From Kordia sp. SMS9 (lineage in GTDB: Bacteria; Bacteroidota; Bacteroidia; Flavobacteriales; Flavobacteriaceae): a stretch of DNA of 64,000 nucleotides. The notes below the pieces were generated by a model. That model was not told the origin of the DNA and made no database searches. It saw nothing but the letters and a program-made list of their open reading frames with translations. The DNA lies in the NCBI RefSeq assembly GCF_003352465.1, contig NZ_CP031153.1, forward strand, positions 482,465 to 546,464, written 5' to 3'. The position numbers and the translations under genes were made by a program. Below, one piece after another: positions 10,488-19,703 of this stretch; position 1 is the stretch's first letter, and each line of letters starts with the position of its first letter.

Positions 10488-10578
10488 GTTTTGGGAATTA
10501 TACCAATTAAACGAAGAAACATCCCAAAACACCAAGAGCATTCATACGAAGCCTGTCGAAGTGAAGTGCAGCTAATTA
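10488..10578. repeat. Convergent spacer with an inverted repeat and a TTCGAC-type motif
   Basis: Between two convergent genes lies a perfect 9-bp inverted repeat (GTTTTGGGA at 10488-10496 and TCCCAAAAC at 10522-10530, 25-nt loop). About 20 nt further on is GCCTGTCGAAGTGAAG, whose complement resembles the TTCGAC-containing intergenic repeats that I recall from many flavobacterial genomes. No T-run follows the inverted repeat on either strand, so it is a poor intrinsic terminator. Confidence 0.35.
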
Positions 10579-11019
10579 TTAAAACTCCTCATGTTTTATT
10601 TTCCGCTGGTAATAAAATGCTGGCAGTAAAATCAATACGAAAAGTGGTTGAATTAAAAAGCGGCGAACATAAAATGTGAGTAAATAATCTTCTGTCAAAT
10701 CGTGTTTGATGAGATAAAAATACAGCGAGACTAAAATCACAAAAGCAATTGCATACAAGCCCAATGAAAATTTGACAACACTTTTATTTTCAAACGCAAT
10801 GTAAATAATGGCTAAGGAAACTAGCATATTCAAACCATAGCGAAATATGTAATTCAAAAAAAGCGACCAGGTTTCATATTCGGGAATCGTTCCTTGAAAA
10901 TAATCATACTTAAAAAAAAGCAAAAACGGATCGTAAAACAGTTCGTTTTCAAAGGCGCGTATCAACACCAATACTGCGAAAAGGAATCCAATAGCGATAT
11001 ATTTCCATACTTTTCCCAT
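10579..11019 (-). CDS. Exosortase F system-associated membrane protein
   Basis: A 146-residue integral membrane protein with about four hydrophobic segments (near 7-21, 50-75, 83-103, 122-140). It starts directly after the stop of xrtF, in the same direction, and matches in size and topology the small protein that accompanies exosortase XrtF in flavobacteria. The pairing is established family knowledge; its biochemical role is not known. It presumably assists XrtF at the cytoplasmic membrane. The adjacency leaves little doubt that the two genes are one transcription unit. Confidence 0.78.
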   Translation of the reverse strand: MGKVWKYIAIGFLFAVLVLIRAFENELFYDPFLLFFKYDYFQGTIPEYETWSLFLNYIFRYGLNMLVSLAIIYIAFENKSVVKFSLGLYAIAFVILVSLYFYLIKHDLTEDYLLTFYVRRFLIQPLFVLILLPAFYYQRKIKHEEF

Positions 11020-11547
11020 CTACTTTTTTGAAAATTTTTGAACCCACAACATCCACAATAAAAAAACCATTCCGTAAATAATTGTTGGAAATACAATTTG
11101 ATGCAATAAATATTCCTGTTCAGGAAAACTGTACAATCCAATGCCTAACACAACAATTCGCAACAAATTTGCTACATACACTAAAACGCTTCCGACAAGA
11201 ATAAAAAGTATCGTATTTTTCAAATTTCCCGTGAAAGCAATCACAAAAGTGATAAACAAAATCAATACACTAATGGAATTACATCCTTCTACAATTCTAC
11301 CTACATAATTCCCATGAACGAGCAATTTCATGGTAGGTTCAGATTCGTGAACTTCTACGTTTGCAGCATAACCCAATGCATTGATAATACTTTCGGTCTG
11401 ACCAGCGACAATGCGCGTTACGCCATCAGGTTCTCCTTCAAAATTGGACAAATACAAACTATACGCGTAGGTCAAAATCGCATACACGACAAAGAATTTG
11501 ACAATAAACCCTAAAGCTGATTTGTATTTTTGAATGCTTTTTATCAC
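11020..11547 (-). CDS. xrtF: Exosortase family protein XrtF
   Basis: A 175-residue multi-pass membrane protein with the three invariant exosortase/archaeosortase residues in order: Cys89 in VEGCNSISV, Arg130 in ANLLRIVV and His149 in LLHQIVFP. Exosortases are membrane transpeptidases that recognise a C-terminal tripartite signal (motif, hydrophobic helix, basic end) on surface proteins and cleave or transfer it. XrtF is the short flavobacterial type. No protein in this window carries an obvious matching C-terminal signal, so its substrates lie elsewhere. Divergent from the GAF-domain gene; a minus-strand TAAGTTTG (complement of 11573-11580) is a possible -7 element. Confidence 0.88.
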   Translation of the reverse strand: MIKSIQKYKSALGFIVKFFVVYAILTYAYSLYLSNFEGEPDGVTRIVAGQTESIINALGYAANVEVHESEPTMKLLVHGNYVGRIVEGCNSISVLILFITFVIAFTGNLKNTILFILVGSVLVYVANLLRIVVLGIGLYSFPEQEYLLHQIVFPTIIYGMVFLLWMLWVQKFSKK

Positions 11548-11572
11548 AAATAATGAATGAATTCGAGTGTTA

Positions 11573-11580
11573 CAAACTTA
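11573..11580 (-). promoter_or_regulatory. Possible -7 element of the xrtF operon
   Basis: On the minus strand this reads TAAGTTTG and fits the Bacteroidota TAnnTTTG consensus, 25 nt before the xrtF start codon. No clear TTG (-33) box is visible at the expected distance, so support is partial. Confidence 0.35.
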
Positions 11581-11685
11581 CTCTAAAACGATTGAAAATA
11601 TCACATTTTCTATAAAATTTGTCGAATTCATTTTTGAAGTCATTTTATTCCCAATTTCGTGAAAGGGAATTCGATTTTTTTCGAC

Positions 11686-11693
11686 TATTTTTG
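11686..11693 (+). promoter_or_regulatory. Possible -7 element of the GAF-domain gene
   Basis: TATTTTTG fits TAnnTTTG and lies 22 nt before the ATG at 11716, leaving a short leader. A TTG box at 17-23 nt upstream is not seen. Confidence 0.4.
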
Positions 11694-11715
11694 CTCAAAT
11701 TAAGATACAACACAG

Positions 11716-12171
11716 ATGAAATTCAACACATACAAACCCGAAATCGAAAATATTATTGCCAACGAAACACTTTCTGTAAACGATCGCATGACGAAAATCT
11801 GCGAACTTTTACAAGAAAACATTGCACATTACGATTGGGTTGGATTTTACTTTAAAAACGGCGACAAACCTGAATTAAAACTACGTGCTTTTGCTGGTGA
11901 ACCCACCGATCATACGATCATTCCATTCGGAAAAGGCATCTGCGGACAAGTAGCTGTTTCTAACGAAAACTTCTTGGTACCAGACGTAAAAGCACAAGAC
12001 AATTACATTGCGTGTAGCATTTATGTAAAAGCAGAAATCGTAATTCCGCTATTCGTCAACGGCGAGAACATTGGACAAATTGACATTGACTCGCACACGC
12101 CAGATCCGTTTACCAAAGAAGATGAAGAGTTTTTGGAATTTATCAATGCGAAAGTGGCGGAGATACTTTAA
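11716..12171 (+). CDS. GAF-domain free methionine-R-sulfoxide reductase (fRMsr type)
   Basis: A 151-residue single GAF domain without any fused kinase or cyclase. The fRMsr signature is present: GKGICGQVA with Cys76, then VPDVKAQDNYIAC with Cys100, and GQIDIDS. The spacing of 24 between the two cysteines equals that between the resolving and catalytic cysteines of E. coli YebR (94 and 118), so Cys100 is the likely catalytic residue. The first YebR cysteine has no counterpart here. Family role: reduction of free L-methionine-R-sulfoxide in the cytoplasm, using thioredoxin. It is transcribed away from xrtF. Confidence 0.8.
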   Translation: MKFNTYKPEIENIIANETLSVNDRMTKICELLQENIAHYDWVGFYFKNGDKPELKLRAFAGEPTDHTIIPFGKGICGQVAVSNENFLVPDVKAQDNYIACSIYVKAEIVIPLFVNGENIGQIDIDSHTPDPFTKEDEEFLEFINAKVAEIL

Positions 12172-12362
12172 AGAGTATTGAGATGTTAGTAATGAGAATT
12201 TAGATACCTTCAAAGAACAATCTTTATAAAAAACGAGATTTCCTTTGAAACAAAAACAATTCGTGAAAATTATTAAAAGCAAACCAACTAACAAAAAAAT
12301 ATTCGTGAATTCGTGACAAATTGTTTTACTAGCAGTAAACTATATTCATAAAAAATTATAAG

Positions 12363-12399
12363 CTGATGTACATATTTAAAAATGTTCATCAGTTTTTTT
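12363..12399 (+). terminator. Intrinsic terminator upstream of purH
   Basis: CTGATGTACAT and ATGTTCATCAG form an 11-position stem with one mismatch around an A/T loop, followed by seven T. It could end the GAF-gene transcript about 190 nt after its stop. Confidence 0.7.
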
Positions 12400-12496
12400 A
12401 TGTATTAATTTTAACATTTCATGAATCAATCTAAAACCAAGCTAAATTTCTCTATTTTTTATTTGATTAAGAACGTGTTTTTTACCTGTTAATTAT

Positions 12497-12504
12497 TACT
12501 TTTG
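12497..12504 (+). promoter_or_regulatory. Probable -7 promoter element of purH
   Basis: TACTTTTG matches TAnnTTTG exactly and lies 37 nt before the purH ATG and 97 nt after the terminator. The upstream TTG box is not convincing. Confidence 0.5.
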
Positions 12505-12541
12505 CAGCTTCACAACAACACATTTAAACAACTCAATTCTA

Positions 12542-14074
12542 ATGAATTCCCAAAAACAAGCAACATCCGCTTTAATTTCGGTTTTTAGCAAAGATGGTTT
12601 AGCGCCAATTGTAGAAAAATTACACGCTTTAGGCATCACGATTTACTCCACAGGTGGCACAGAAAAATTTATCAAAGACCTTGGTATTCCTGTCGTTCCT
12701 GTAGAAGATGTAACGTCGTATCCTTCTATTTTAGGCGGACGCGTAAAAACATTGCATCCAAAAGTATTTGGTGGTATCTTAAATCGTCAACACAACGAAA
12801 GTGATGTGGCTGAATTGGAACAATACGAAATTCCACAACTAGATATTGTCATTGTCGATTTATATCCGTTTGAAAAAACCGTGGCTTCAGGCGCAAGTGA
12901 GCAAGAAATCATCGAAAAAATTGACATTGGAGGAATCTCTCTCATCAGAGCTGCCGCGAAAAACTTTGCAGATGTCATGTGTGTGTCTTCAGTAGACGAT
13001 TACGGAAGCTTTTTGGAATTATTAGAAGCGCAAGAAGGTGCTTTTTCTTTGGCAGATAGAAAAGCCTTTGCGGCGAATGCGTTCAATGTATCATCACATT
13101 ACGATACGGCAATTTTTAACTACTTCAATCACGATCATGCCATTCCAACATTGAAAATAAGCGAAACACAAGGAAAAGTATTGCGCTACGGAGAAAATCC
13201 ACACCAAAAAGGATTCTTCTTTGGCAATTTTGACGACATGTTTGAAAAGCTTCACGGAAAAGAATTGAGCTATAACAACTTATTAGATGTAGATGCTGCC
13301 GTCAATTTAATGAACGAGTTTACTAATGACGATCCAACATTTGCCATCTTAAAACACAACAATGCGTGCGGATTTGCAACACGCAACACAATTCACCAAG
13401 CGTATGTAGATGCGTTGGCAGGCGATCCTGTTTCTGCTTTTGGTGGAATATTAATTGCAAATACAGAAATTGACAGAGCAACAGCAGACGAAATTCACAA
13501 ACTATTCTGTGAAGTTGTCATTGCACCATCATACACGGAAGCTGCATTAAAAGCATTGAAAAGAAAGAAAAACAGAATCATCCTTATTCAAAACGAAGTG
13601 GAATTACCAAAAACACTAGTACGTACCTGTTTAAATGGTGCCTTAGTGCAAGAAAAAGATGCAAAAACGGATGTGCTGGAAGATTTAACATACGCAACCA
13701 ACAATAAACCAACCGATTCGCAGTTAGAAGATTTACTATTCGCTTCTAAAATTTGCAAACACACAAAATCAAACACAATTGTTTTGGTAAAAAACAAACA
13801 ATTATGTGCAAGTGGAACAGGACAAACTAGTAGAGTTGATGCGTTAAATCAATCTATTGTAAAAGCTACTAGTTTTAAATTTGATTTAAATGGTGCAGTC
13901 ATGGCAAGTGATGCTTTCTTTCCATTTCCAGACTGTGTAGAAATTGCCGGAAACGCAGGAATCAAAGCTGTAATTCAGCCTGGCGGATCTATAAAAGACC
14001 AATTGAGCATCGATTATTGCAATACAGCAGATATTGCAATGGTATTTACAGGCACAAGACACTTTAAACACTAA
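12542..14074 (+). CDS. purH: Bifunctional AICAR formyltransferase / IMP cyclohydrolase PurH
   Basis: A 510-residue cytoplasmic enzyme carrying out the last two steps of de novo purine synthesis: formyl transfer from 10-formyl-THF to AICAR, then ring closure to IMP. The N-terminal MGS-like cyclohydrolase domain (about 1-190) shows YSTGGTEKFI, GGRVKTLHPKVFGGIL and IVDLYPFEKT. The transformylase part has LRYGENPHQKGFF, AILKHNNACGFATR with the catalytic Lys/His pair, and DPVSAFGGI, and ends CNTADIAMVFTGTRHFKH. Length is usual for the family in Bacteroidota. It precedes mreB by 68 nt, the order I know from other Flavobacteriaceae. Confidence 0.97.
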   Translation: MNSQKQATSALISVFSKDGLAPIVEKLHALGITIYSTGGTEKFIKDLGIPVVPVEDVTSYPSILGGRVKTLHPKVFGGILNRQHNESDVAELEQYEIPQLDIVIVDLYPFEKTVASGASEQEIIEKIDIGGISLIRAAAKNFADVMCVSSVDDYGSFLELLEAQEGAFSLADRKAFAANAFNVSSHYDTAIFNYFNHDHAIPTLKISETQGKVLRYGENPHQKGFFFGNFDDMFEKLHGKELSYNNLLDVDAAVNLMNEFTNDDPTFAILKHNNACGFATRNTIHQAYVDALAGDPVSAFGGILIANTEIDRATADEIHKLFCEVVIAPSYTEAALKALKRKKNRIILIQNEVELPKTLVRTCLNGALVQEKDAKTDVLEDLTYATNNKPTDSQLEDLLFASKICKHTKSNTIVLVKNKQLCASGTGQTSRVDALNQSIVKATSFKFDLNGAVMASDAFFPFPDCVEIAGNAGIKAVIQPGGSIKDQLSIDYCNTADIAMVFTGTRHFKH

Positions 14075-14142
14075 AATTTTTGTACCTTTAAAAGTCAACA
14101 CGAACTGAATAACAAAACACATATTAATAGCAGACACAACAC

Positions 14143-15180
14143 ATGGGATTTTTTGATTTCTTAACAGAGGAAATAGCGATAGATTTAGGAACTGCAAACA
14201 CGTTAATCATTCACAATGATAAAGTGGTTGTTGACAGTCCATCAATTGTCGCCAGGGACCGAATCACCAACAAAATCATTGCTGTCGGTCAAGAAGCTGC
14301 GCGTATGCAGGGAAAAACTCATGAGAACATTAAAACGATTCGTCCGTTAAAAGATGGCGTTATTGCCGATTTTGATGCGTCTGAAAAAATGATCAGTCTG
14401 TTCATAAAAAATATTCCAGCACTCAAAAAGAAACTATTTCCACCTTCGTTGCGAATGGTAATTTGCATTCCTTCAGGAATCACAGAAGTGGAAATGCGCG
14501 CCGTAAAAGAATCGGCAGAGCGTGTCAATGGAAAAGAAGTATATCTGATACACGAACCAATGGCTGCGGCTATTGGTATCGGCGTCGATATCATGCAACC
14601 CAAAGGAAATATGATTGTCGACATTGGTGGTGGAACTACGGAAATTGCGGTGATCGCTTTGGGCGGAATTGTCTGTGACAAATCGGTAAAAGTGGCTGGT
14701 GATGTATTTACTAACGACATTGTATACTACATGCGTACGCAACACAACTTATATGTGGGAGAACGTACGGCAGAAAAAATCAAAATTCAAATTGGAGCAG
14801 CCACGGAAGATTTAGAAGTTCCGCCAGAAGAAATGTCGGTACAAGGACGTGACTTGTTAACAGGAAAACCAAAACAGGTACAAATTTCCTATCGTGAAGT
14901 TGCCAAAGCCTTAGACAAATCTATCTTACGAATTGAAGATGCCGTGATGGAAACCTTATCGCAAACACCTCCAGAATTGGCAGCCGATATTTACAACACA
15001 GGAATCTATTTGGCTGGTGGTGGCTCTATGTTACGTGGTTTAGACAAGCGTTTATCGCAAAAAACAGATTTACCTGTATACATTGCAGAAGATCCATTGC
15101 GTGCCGTAGTTCGCGGAACAGGAATTACCCTGAAAAATCTAAGTAAATTCAAAAGTGTATTAATTGGGAAGAAGAACTAG
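14143..15180 (+). CDS. mreB: Rod shape-determining actin homologue MreB
   Basis: A 345-residue actin-fold ATPase. Nucleotide-binding motifs are clear: AIDLGTANTLI near the N-terminus (phosphate 1), DIGGGTTEIAVIALGGIV in the middle (phosphate 2) and LAGGGSMLRGLD near the end (adenosine). MreB polymerises under the inner membrane and guides the elongation complex with MreC, MreD, PBP2 and RodA, all encoded directly downstream. MreC begins 7 nt after its stop. It is of usual length, with no missing motif. Confidence 0.98.
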   Translation: MGFFDFLTEEIAIDLGTANTLIIHNDKVVVDSPSIVARDRITNKIIAVGQEAARMQGKTHENIKTIRPLKDGVIADFDASEKMISLFIKNIPALKKKLFPPSLRMVICIPSGITEVEMRAVKESAERVNGKEVYLIHEPMAAAIGIGVDIMQPKGNMIVDIGGGTTEIAVIALGGIVCDKSVKVAGDVFTNDIVYYMRTQHNLYVGERTAEKIKIQIGAATEDLEVPPEEMSVQGRDLLTGKPKQVQISYREVAKALDKSILRIEDAVMETLSQTPPELAADIYNTGIYLAGGGSMLRGLDKRLSQKTDLPVYIAEDPLRAVVRGTGITLKNLSKFKSVLIGKKN

Positions 15181-15187
15181 GTAGCAC

Positions 15188-16012
15188 ATGCAACATATCA
15201 TTAACTTTCTAATCAAGAATAAAAATTTTATTCTGTTTTTAGTGTTGCTATCGATTTCGTTGCTCTTTACGGTGCAATCGCATTCCTATCATAAAAGTAA
15301 ATTTATCAACTCTGCCAATTGGCTTTCAGGTGGTATCTATGAAGGCGCCAATGGTGTTTCTTCGTATTTCAACCTAAAATCTGAAAATGAACGTTTGGTT
15401 GAAGAAAATCGGCAACTCAAAAACATTCTGTACAACAAAAAAGATAGTGTAAATTCCATTGAGTTTATCGACAGTATTTCTTTTCCAACCGATTATCTAT
15501 TTCGTGGAGCAAGCATTACTAAAAACAGCTATTCCAACACTAATAACATCTTACTAATCAACAAAGGAAACAACGACAGTATTGCCACCGATATGGGCGT
15601 TGTAAATGCAAAAGGCATCATCGGAATTGTAGATCGCGTTAGTGGAAATCATGCTACTGTCATCAGCATTTTAAATGTAGATAACTCAAAAATTAATGCA
15701 CAACTCAAAAACACCAATCATTTTGGAACACTTACGTGGGATGGAAAAAATCCAAACGTTGTACAGTTGGAAGACATCGAAAAGCTTGCAAAATTTACTG
15801 AAAATGATACAATTGTTACGGGCGGAAACTCTACGTTGTTTCCCAAAGGCATTCCTATTGGAACAGTGAAAAACTTTAAATTGAATACCACTGAAAATTT
15901 ATACAACATAAACGTGCAATTATTCAACGATATGACCGATTTAGAACACGTCTACGTCATTGAAAATTTACACAGAGAAGAAATTGATAACTTATTAGCT
16001 CCTGAAAACTAA
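15188..16012 (+). CDS. mreC: Rod shape-determining protein MreC
   Basis: A 274-residue protein with a single N-terminal transmembrane helix (about 12-28), a coiled-coil segment (ENERLVEENRQLKNIL, about 62-80) and a periplasmic beta-rich domain with the MreC pattern KGIIGIVDRVS and VTGGNSTLFPKGIPIGTV. MreC is the periplasmic scaffold that activates PBP2-RodA. Its stop is immediately followed by the mreD start, showing a tight operon. Confidence 0.95.
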   Translation: MQHIINFLIKNKNFILFLVLLSISLLFTVQSHSYHKSKFINSANWLSGGIYEGANGVSSYFNLKSENERLVEENRQLKNILYNKKDSVNSIEFIDSISFPTDYLFRGASITKNSYSNTNNILLINKGNNDSIATDMGVVNAKGIIGIVDRVSGNHATVISILNVDNSKINAQLKNTNHFGTLTWDGKNPNVVQLEDIEKLAKFTENDTIVTGGNSTLFPKGIPIGTVKNFKLNTTENLYNINVQLFNDMTDLEHVYVIENLHREEIDNLLAPEN

Positions 16013-16519
16013 ATGGGTCCAGTTATTTTTTGGAATAGTCTCCGATTTGTCATCGCGGTTTTAGCGCAAGTATTGATATGCAATCATATTGACTTCTTGG
16101 GTTACATCAATCCGTTGGTGTACATCTACTTTATCTTTCTATTTCCGCTCAACGCCAACCGAAGTGCCTTTTTAATCATTGCTTTTTTATTAGGATTGAC
16201 CGTAGATATGTTCTCAGATACAGGCGGCGCGCATGCTGCTGCGTGTGTCATTATTGCATACATTCGTCCGTTTGTATTGCGCTTTGCGTTTGGAGTGAGT
16301 TATGAGCATCAATCAATAAAACTTGAAAATACAGCCGTCGGACAGCGCTTTGTATACATTCTCATTTTGACCTTTATTCATCACTTTTTCTTTTTCTTAT
16401 TAGAAATTTTTAACATATCTTCTATCCTAATCATCCTAAGAAATACAGCTTTCTTTAGTATCTTTACTATCCTAATCATCACACTATCAATAACTTTATT
16501 TAGTCGAAAAAATTCATGA
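16013..16519 (+). CDS. mreD: Rod shape-determining membrane protein MreD
   Basis: A 168-residue polytopic membrane protein with about five hydrophobic segments; LGLTVDMFSDTGGAHAAACV is the recognisable conserved central stretch of Bacteroidota MreD. It starts directly after mreC and overlaps the PBP2 start by 4 nt (ATGA at 16516), which implies translational coupling. It is part of the elongasome in the inner membrane. Confidence 0.93.
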   Translation: MGPVIFWNSLRFVIAVLAQVLICNHIDFLGYINPLVYIYFIFLFPLNANRSAFLIIAFLLGLTVDMFSDTGGAHAAACVIIAYIRPFVLRFAFGVSYEHQSIKLENTAVGQRFVYILILTFIHHFFFFLLEIFNISSILIILRNTAFFSIFTILIITLSITLFSRKNS

Positions 16520-18399
16520 GGAAACTGTTGTTATACCTTATTGTAATCTCTGTTGGACTCATCTATACAGGACGTCTCTCCTATTTGCAATTATTCAATG
16601 ATGTAGAAGTTGCCACTAATTTCTTAAATGATAGTGCTATCAAAACAGAATATACCTATCCTGAACGCGGTTATGTATACGATAGAAACGGAACATTGCT
16701 CGTTGCCAACCAACCGTCGTATGATGTCATGGTCATTCCACGCGAGGTGAAAGAATTCAACAAAGCGGAATTTTGCAAACTATTGCGCATTACGGAAGAA
16801 GAATTCGCCACAAAATTAGAAAAAGCTAAAAAACACTCTTGGCGTGTTCCATCGGTGTTTGTCGCACAAATGGCAAAGCGCGATTACGCATATCTTCAAG
16901 AAAAAATGCATCGTTTTAAAGGTTTTTACATTCAAAAACGTTCCATTCGTAACTACCAAACCGATCACGGCGCCAATGTGTTAGGGTTTATCAGCGAAGT
17001 AGACGATCGTGATTTAAAAAAGAATCCATATTACCAATCTGGCGAATTGATTGGTCGTACAGGCATTGAAAAGTCGTATGAAAACGAATTGCGCGGCGTC
17101 AAAGGTGTGAAGCGCATTCAAAAAGACATCCACAACAAGGTGATTGGTTCTTATGAAAATGGGCGTTTAGACACACTTCCCGTGAACGGAAAAGACATTC
17201 AAATCACGCTTGACGCGAAATTACAAGCATACGGCGAACAATTAATGGTTAACAAACGCGGCGGCATTGTCGCAATTGAACCTTCTTCGGGAGAAATATT
17301 AGCCTTGGTTTCTGCACCAAGTTACGATCCTGATCTGTTGGTTGGTCGTCAACGTTCCAAGAATTACAGTGCCATGCATTATGATTCTATCAGAAAACCA
17401 ATGTATGACAGAGGTTTGTTAGCACAATACGCGCCTGGTTCGCCATTTAAAACCTTAAATGCATTAGTAGCACTGCAAGAAGGTGTGATTACGACACAAA
17501 CAACCTACACGTGTCGTAGTGGCTATTATTACGGCAGAAGCGGACGAAAAATGGGCTGTCACTGTGGAAGCGGAAAGCGAAATGTAATCAATGGAGTAGC
17601 AAAATCCTGTAATGCGTACTTTGCCAATGCATATCGACAAATCATCAGCAAATACGATTCGCCACGAGAAGGCATGAATGTTTGGAGTGATCATATCAAA
17701 AGTTTTGGTTTGGGCGACTATTTTGGCAATGACTTATCTACAGGACGTAAAGGACGCATTCCGACAGGAGATTATTATACAAACAATTATTTTAAGCATG
17801 ACAAATGGCACGTTCTCAACACTATTTCCAATGCTATTGGACAAGGACAAGTAGAATTGACGCCGATTCAATTGGCAAATATGACCGCAGCAATTGCCAA
17901 CAGAGGACATTATTTTACGCCACACATCATCAAAAAAATTAATGGAGTATCTATAAATAATCCACATTTTACGGAACCAAAACACACAACTATTGACAAG
18001 CAACATTTTGAACCTGTGATTCAAGGAATGCACGATGTATTCAGTATGAAAAAAGGTGGAACCGCTCGTTGGCTAAATGTTCCTGGAATTGAAATTTGTG
18101 GAAAAACAGGAACGGCAGAAAACTTTATCAAAATTGATGGCGAACGAACACAACTGACCGATCATTCAATTTTTGTGGCGTTTGCTCCAAAAGATAATCC
18201 TAAGATTGCCATTGCGGTTTTTGTAGAAAACGGTTATTATGGAGCGCGTTGGGCAGGAAAAATTTCTAGCTTAATGATTGAGCAATATCTCAAAGGCGAA
18301 ATTAGCTTGAAAGCTATGGAAAAGTTAGTCTTAGAGAAGAGTTTGGAAGAAGAATATGCAAAGCCACTAAGTGGAGAACCATTTACCATCAATGAGTAG
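16516..18399 (+). CDS. mrdA: Penicillin-binding protein 2 (elongation transpeptidase)
   Basis: A 627-residue class B PBP with an N-terminal membrane anchor (about 2-22), a dimerisation/pedestal domain and a C-terminal transpeptidase domain. The three active-site motifs are seen: S309-PF-K312 (GSPFKT), S364-C-N366 and K530-T-G. PBP2 cross-links peptidoglycan during lateral growth, together with RodA encoded next. A Cys-rich insert lies between the first two motifs (TCRSGYYYGRSGRKMGCHCG); I believe this is common in Bacteroidota PBP2. The end overlaps the rodA start. Confidence 0.96.
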   Translation: MRKLLLYLIVISVGLIYTGRLSYLQLFNDVEVATNFLNDSAIKTEYTYPERGYVYDRNGTLLVANQPSYDVMVIPREVKEFNKAEFCKLLRITEEEFATKLEKAKKHSWRVPSVFVAQMAKRDYAYLQEKMHRFKGFYIQKRSIRNYQTDHGANVLGFISEVDDRDLKKNPYYQSGELIGRTGIEKSYENELRGVKGVKRIQKDIHNKVIGSYENGRLDTLPVNGKDIQITLDAKLQAYGEQLMVNKRGGIVAIEPSSGEILALVSAPSYDPDLLVGRQRSKNYSAMHYDSIRKPMYDRGLLAQYAPGSPFKTLNALVALQEGVITTQTTYTCRSGYYYGRSGRKMGCHCGSGKRNVINGVAKSCNAYFANAYRQIISKYDSPREGMNVWSDHIKSFGLGDYFGNDLSTGRKGRIPTGDYYTNNYFKHDKWHVLNTISNAIGQGQVELTPIQLANMTAAIANRGHYFTPHIIKKINGVSINNPHFTEPKHTTIDKQHFEPVIQGMHDVFSMKKGGTARWLNVPGIEICGKTGTAENFIKIDGERTQLTDHSIFVAFAPKDNPKIAIAVFVENGYYGARWAGKISSLMIEQYLKGEISLKAMEKLVLEKSLEEEYAKPLSGEPFTINE

Positions 18400-19684
18400 A
18401 GAAGTAAAATTTGTCAAAAAAATAGACTGGCTTTCCATATTGCTGTACTTTTTGTTGGTCGGAATTGGTTGGATTAATATCTACTCCGCTTCTGTGACCG
18501 AAAGTGCTAACGGACTTTTGGATATGAATCAGTTATACGGAAAACAATTGTTTTTTATTGGCACAAGTCTCGTTTTAATTCTGCTCATCCTTTCCATAGA
18601 AGCCAAGTTTTACGAACGATTTTCTAGTATTATTTATGTCATTGCTTTACTAAGCCTGCTCGGTTTGATGATACTTGGTAAAAATATCAATGGCGCCACT
18701 TCTTGGTATGCCATAGGAAGTTTTACACTACAACCTTCTGAATTTGCCAAAGCTGCCACCGTACTTGCCTTAGCGAAGTTTCTGAGTGATATTCAAACGA
18801 ATATCAACATCTTTAAGCATCAATTATTTGCCTTTGCTATTATTTTATTGCCGCCTATGCTCATCATGCTACAACCTGATGCAGGAAGTGCCATGGTGTA
18901 TATGGCGTTCTTTTTTGTATTGTATCGCGAAGGTTTGCCTGCTATTTATTTGTGGATTGGCTTTTTGCTGGTGCTACTCTTTGTGGTCACCTTAAAACTA
19001 GGATATATTTATACCATTATTGGAACCGCTGTTTTAGGACTTGCCTGTATATTTTTCTTTTTCAAGAAGAAACTAAAGCGAGAACGCAAAACAACGCTGG
19101 CATTGACCTCTTTGGTTGCCGCAATCGGTTTTATTTTGGTGGTAAACTATATCTTTTACAATGTATTTCAGCAACACCACCGCGATCGTTTTACCTTGGT
19201 GTTAGGCTTGGAAAAAGATCCTGTAAAGCTTGAAAAGATGCGAAAAACCTTTGGCTTTAACACCAATCAATCAGAAATTGCCATTAGTTCGGGTGGTTTT
19301 TCTGGAAAAGGCTGGCAAAAAGGAACGCGTACACGAGGTGATTTTGTCCCTGAACAAGACACTGACTATATTTTTACAACCGTTGGTGAAGAATGGGGAT
19401 TTTTAGGAAGTTCGGTTGTCATCTTTTTATTTGTCTTTCTATTATTACGAATTCTGCACAGAGCCGAACAGCAAAAAAACAAATTTAGCCGCGTATATGG
19501 TTATAGTGTTGCTGCGATTTTGTTTTTTCACTTTGCCATCAATATTGGAATGGTGATTGGCTTATTTCCAACGGTTGGAATTCCGCTGCCATTCTTTAGT
19601 TATGGTGGTTCAGGACTTTGGGGTTTTACCATTTTACTCTTTATTTTTATTAAGTTGGATGCGAATCGGATTAATGAGTGGTAA
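18392..19684 (+). CDS. rodA: Rod shape-determining glycosyltransferase RodA
   Basis: A SEDS-family polytopic membrane protein, 430 residues from the ATG at 18392. An in-frame ATG at 18371 would add seven residues, but 18392 gives MSREVKFVKKIDWLSILLY, the usual flavobacterial start, and overlaps the PBP2 stop by only 8 nt. SEDS marks include LQPSEFAKAATVLALAKFL, a large loop with GKGWQKGTRTRGDFVPEQDTD, and FPTVGIPLPFFSYGGSGLWG. RodA polymerises glycan strands from lipid II and works with PBP2. It closes the mre operon. Confidence 0.95.
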   Translation: MSREVKFVKKIDWLSILLYFLLVGIGWINIYSASVTESANGLLDMNQLYGKQLFFIGTSLVLILLILSIEAKFYERFSSIIYVIALLSLLGLMILGKNINGATSWYAIGSFTLQPSEFAKAATVLALAKFLSDIQTNINIFKHQLFAFAIILLPPMLIMLQPDAGSAMVYMAFFFVLYREGLPAIYLWIGFLLVLLFVVTLKLGYIYTIIGTAVLGLACIFFFFKKKLKRERKTTLALTSLVAAIGFILVVNYIFYNVFQQHHRDRFTLVLGLEKDPVKLEKMRKTFGFNTNQSEIAISSGGFSGKGWQKGTRTRGDFVPEQDTDYIFTTVGEEWGFLGSSVVIFLFVFLLLRILHRAEQQKNKFSRVYGYSVAAILFFHFAINIGMVIGLFPTVGIPLPFFSYGGSGLWGFTILLFIFIKLDANRINEW

Positions 19685-19703
19685 GTTTTAAAAAAATATT
19701 CTT

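Noticed and set aside
10464..10679. Open frame of 71 codons at the end of the MG2/plug array
   Set aside because: It overlaps the ends of two solid genes and shows no family resemblance; it spans the spacer repeat.
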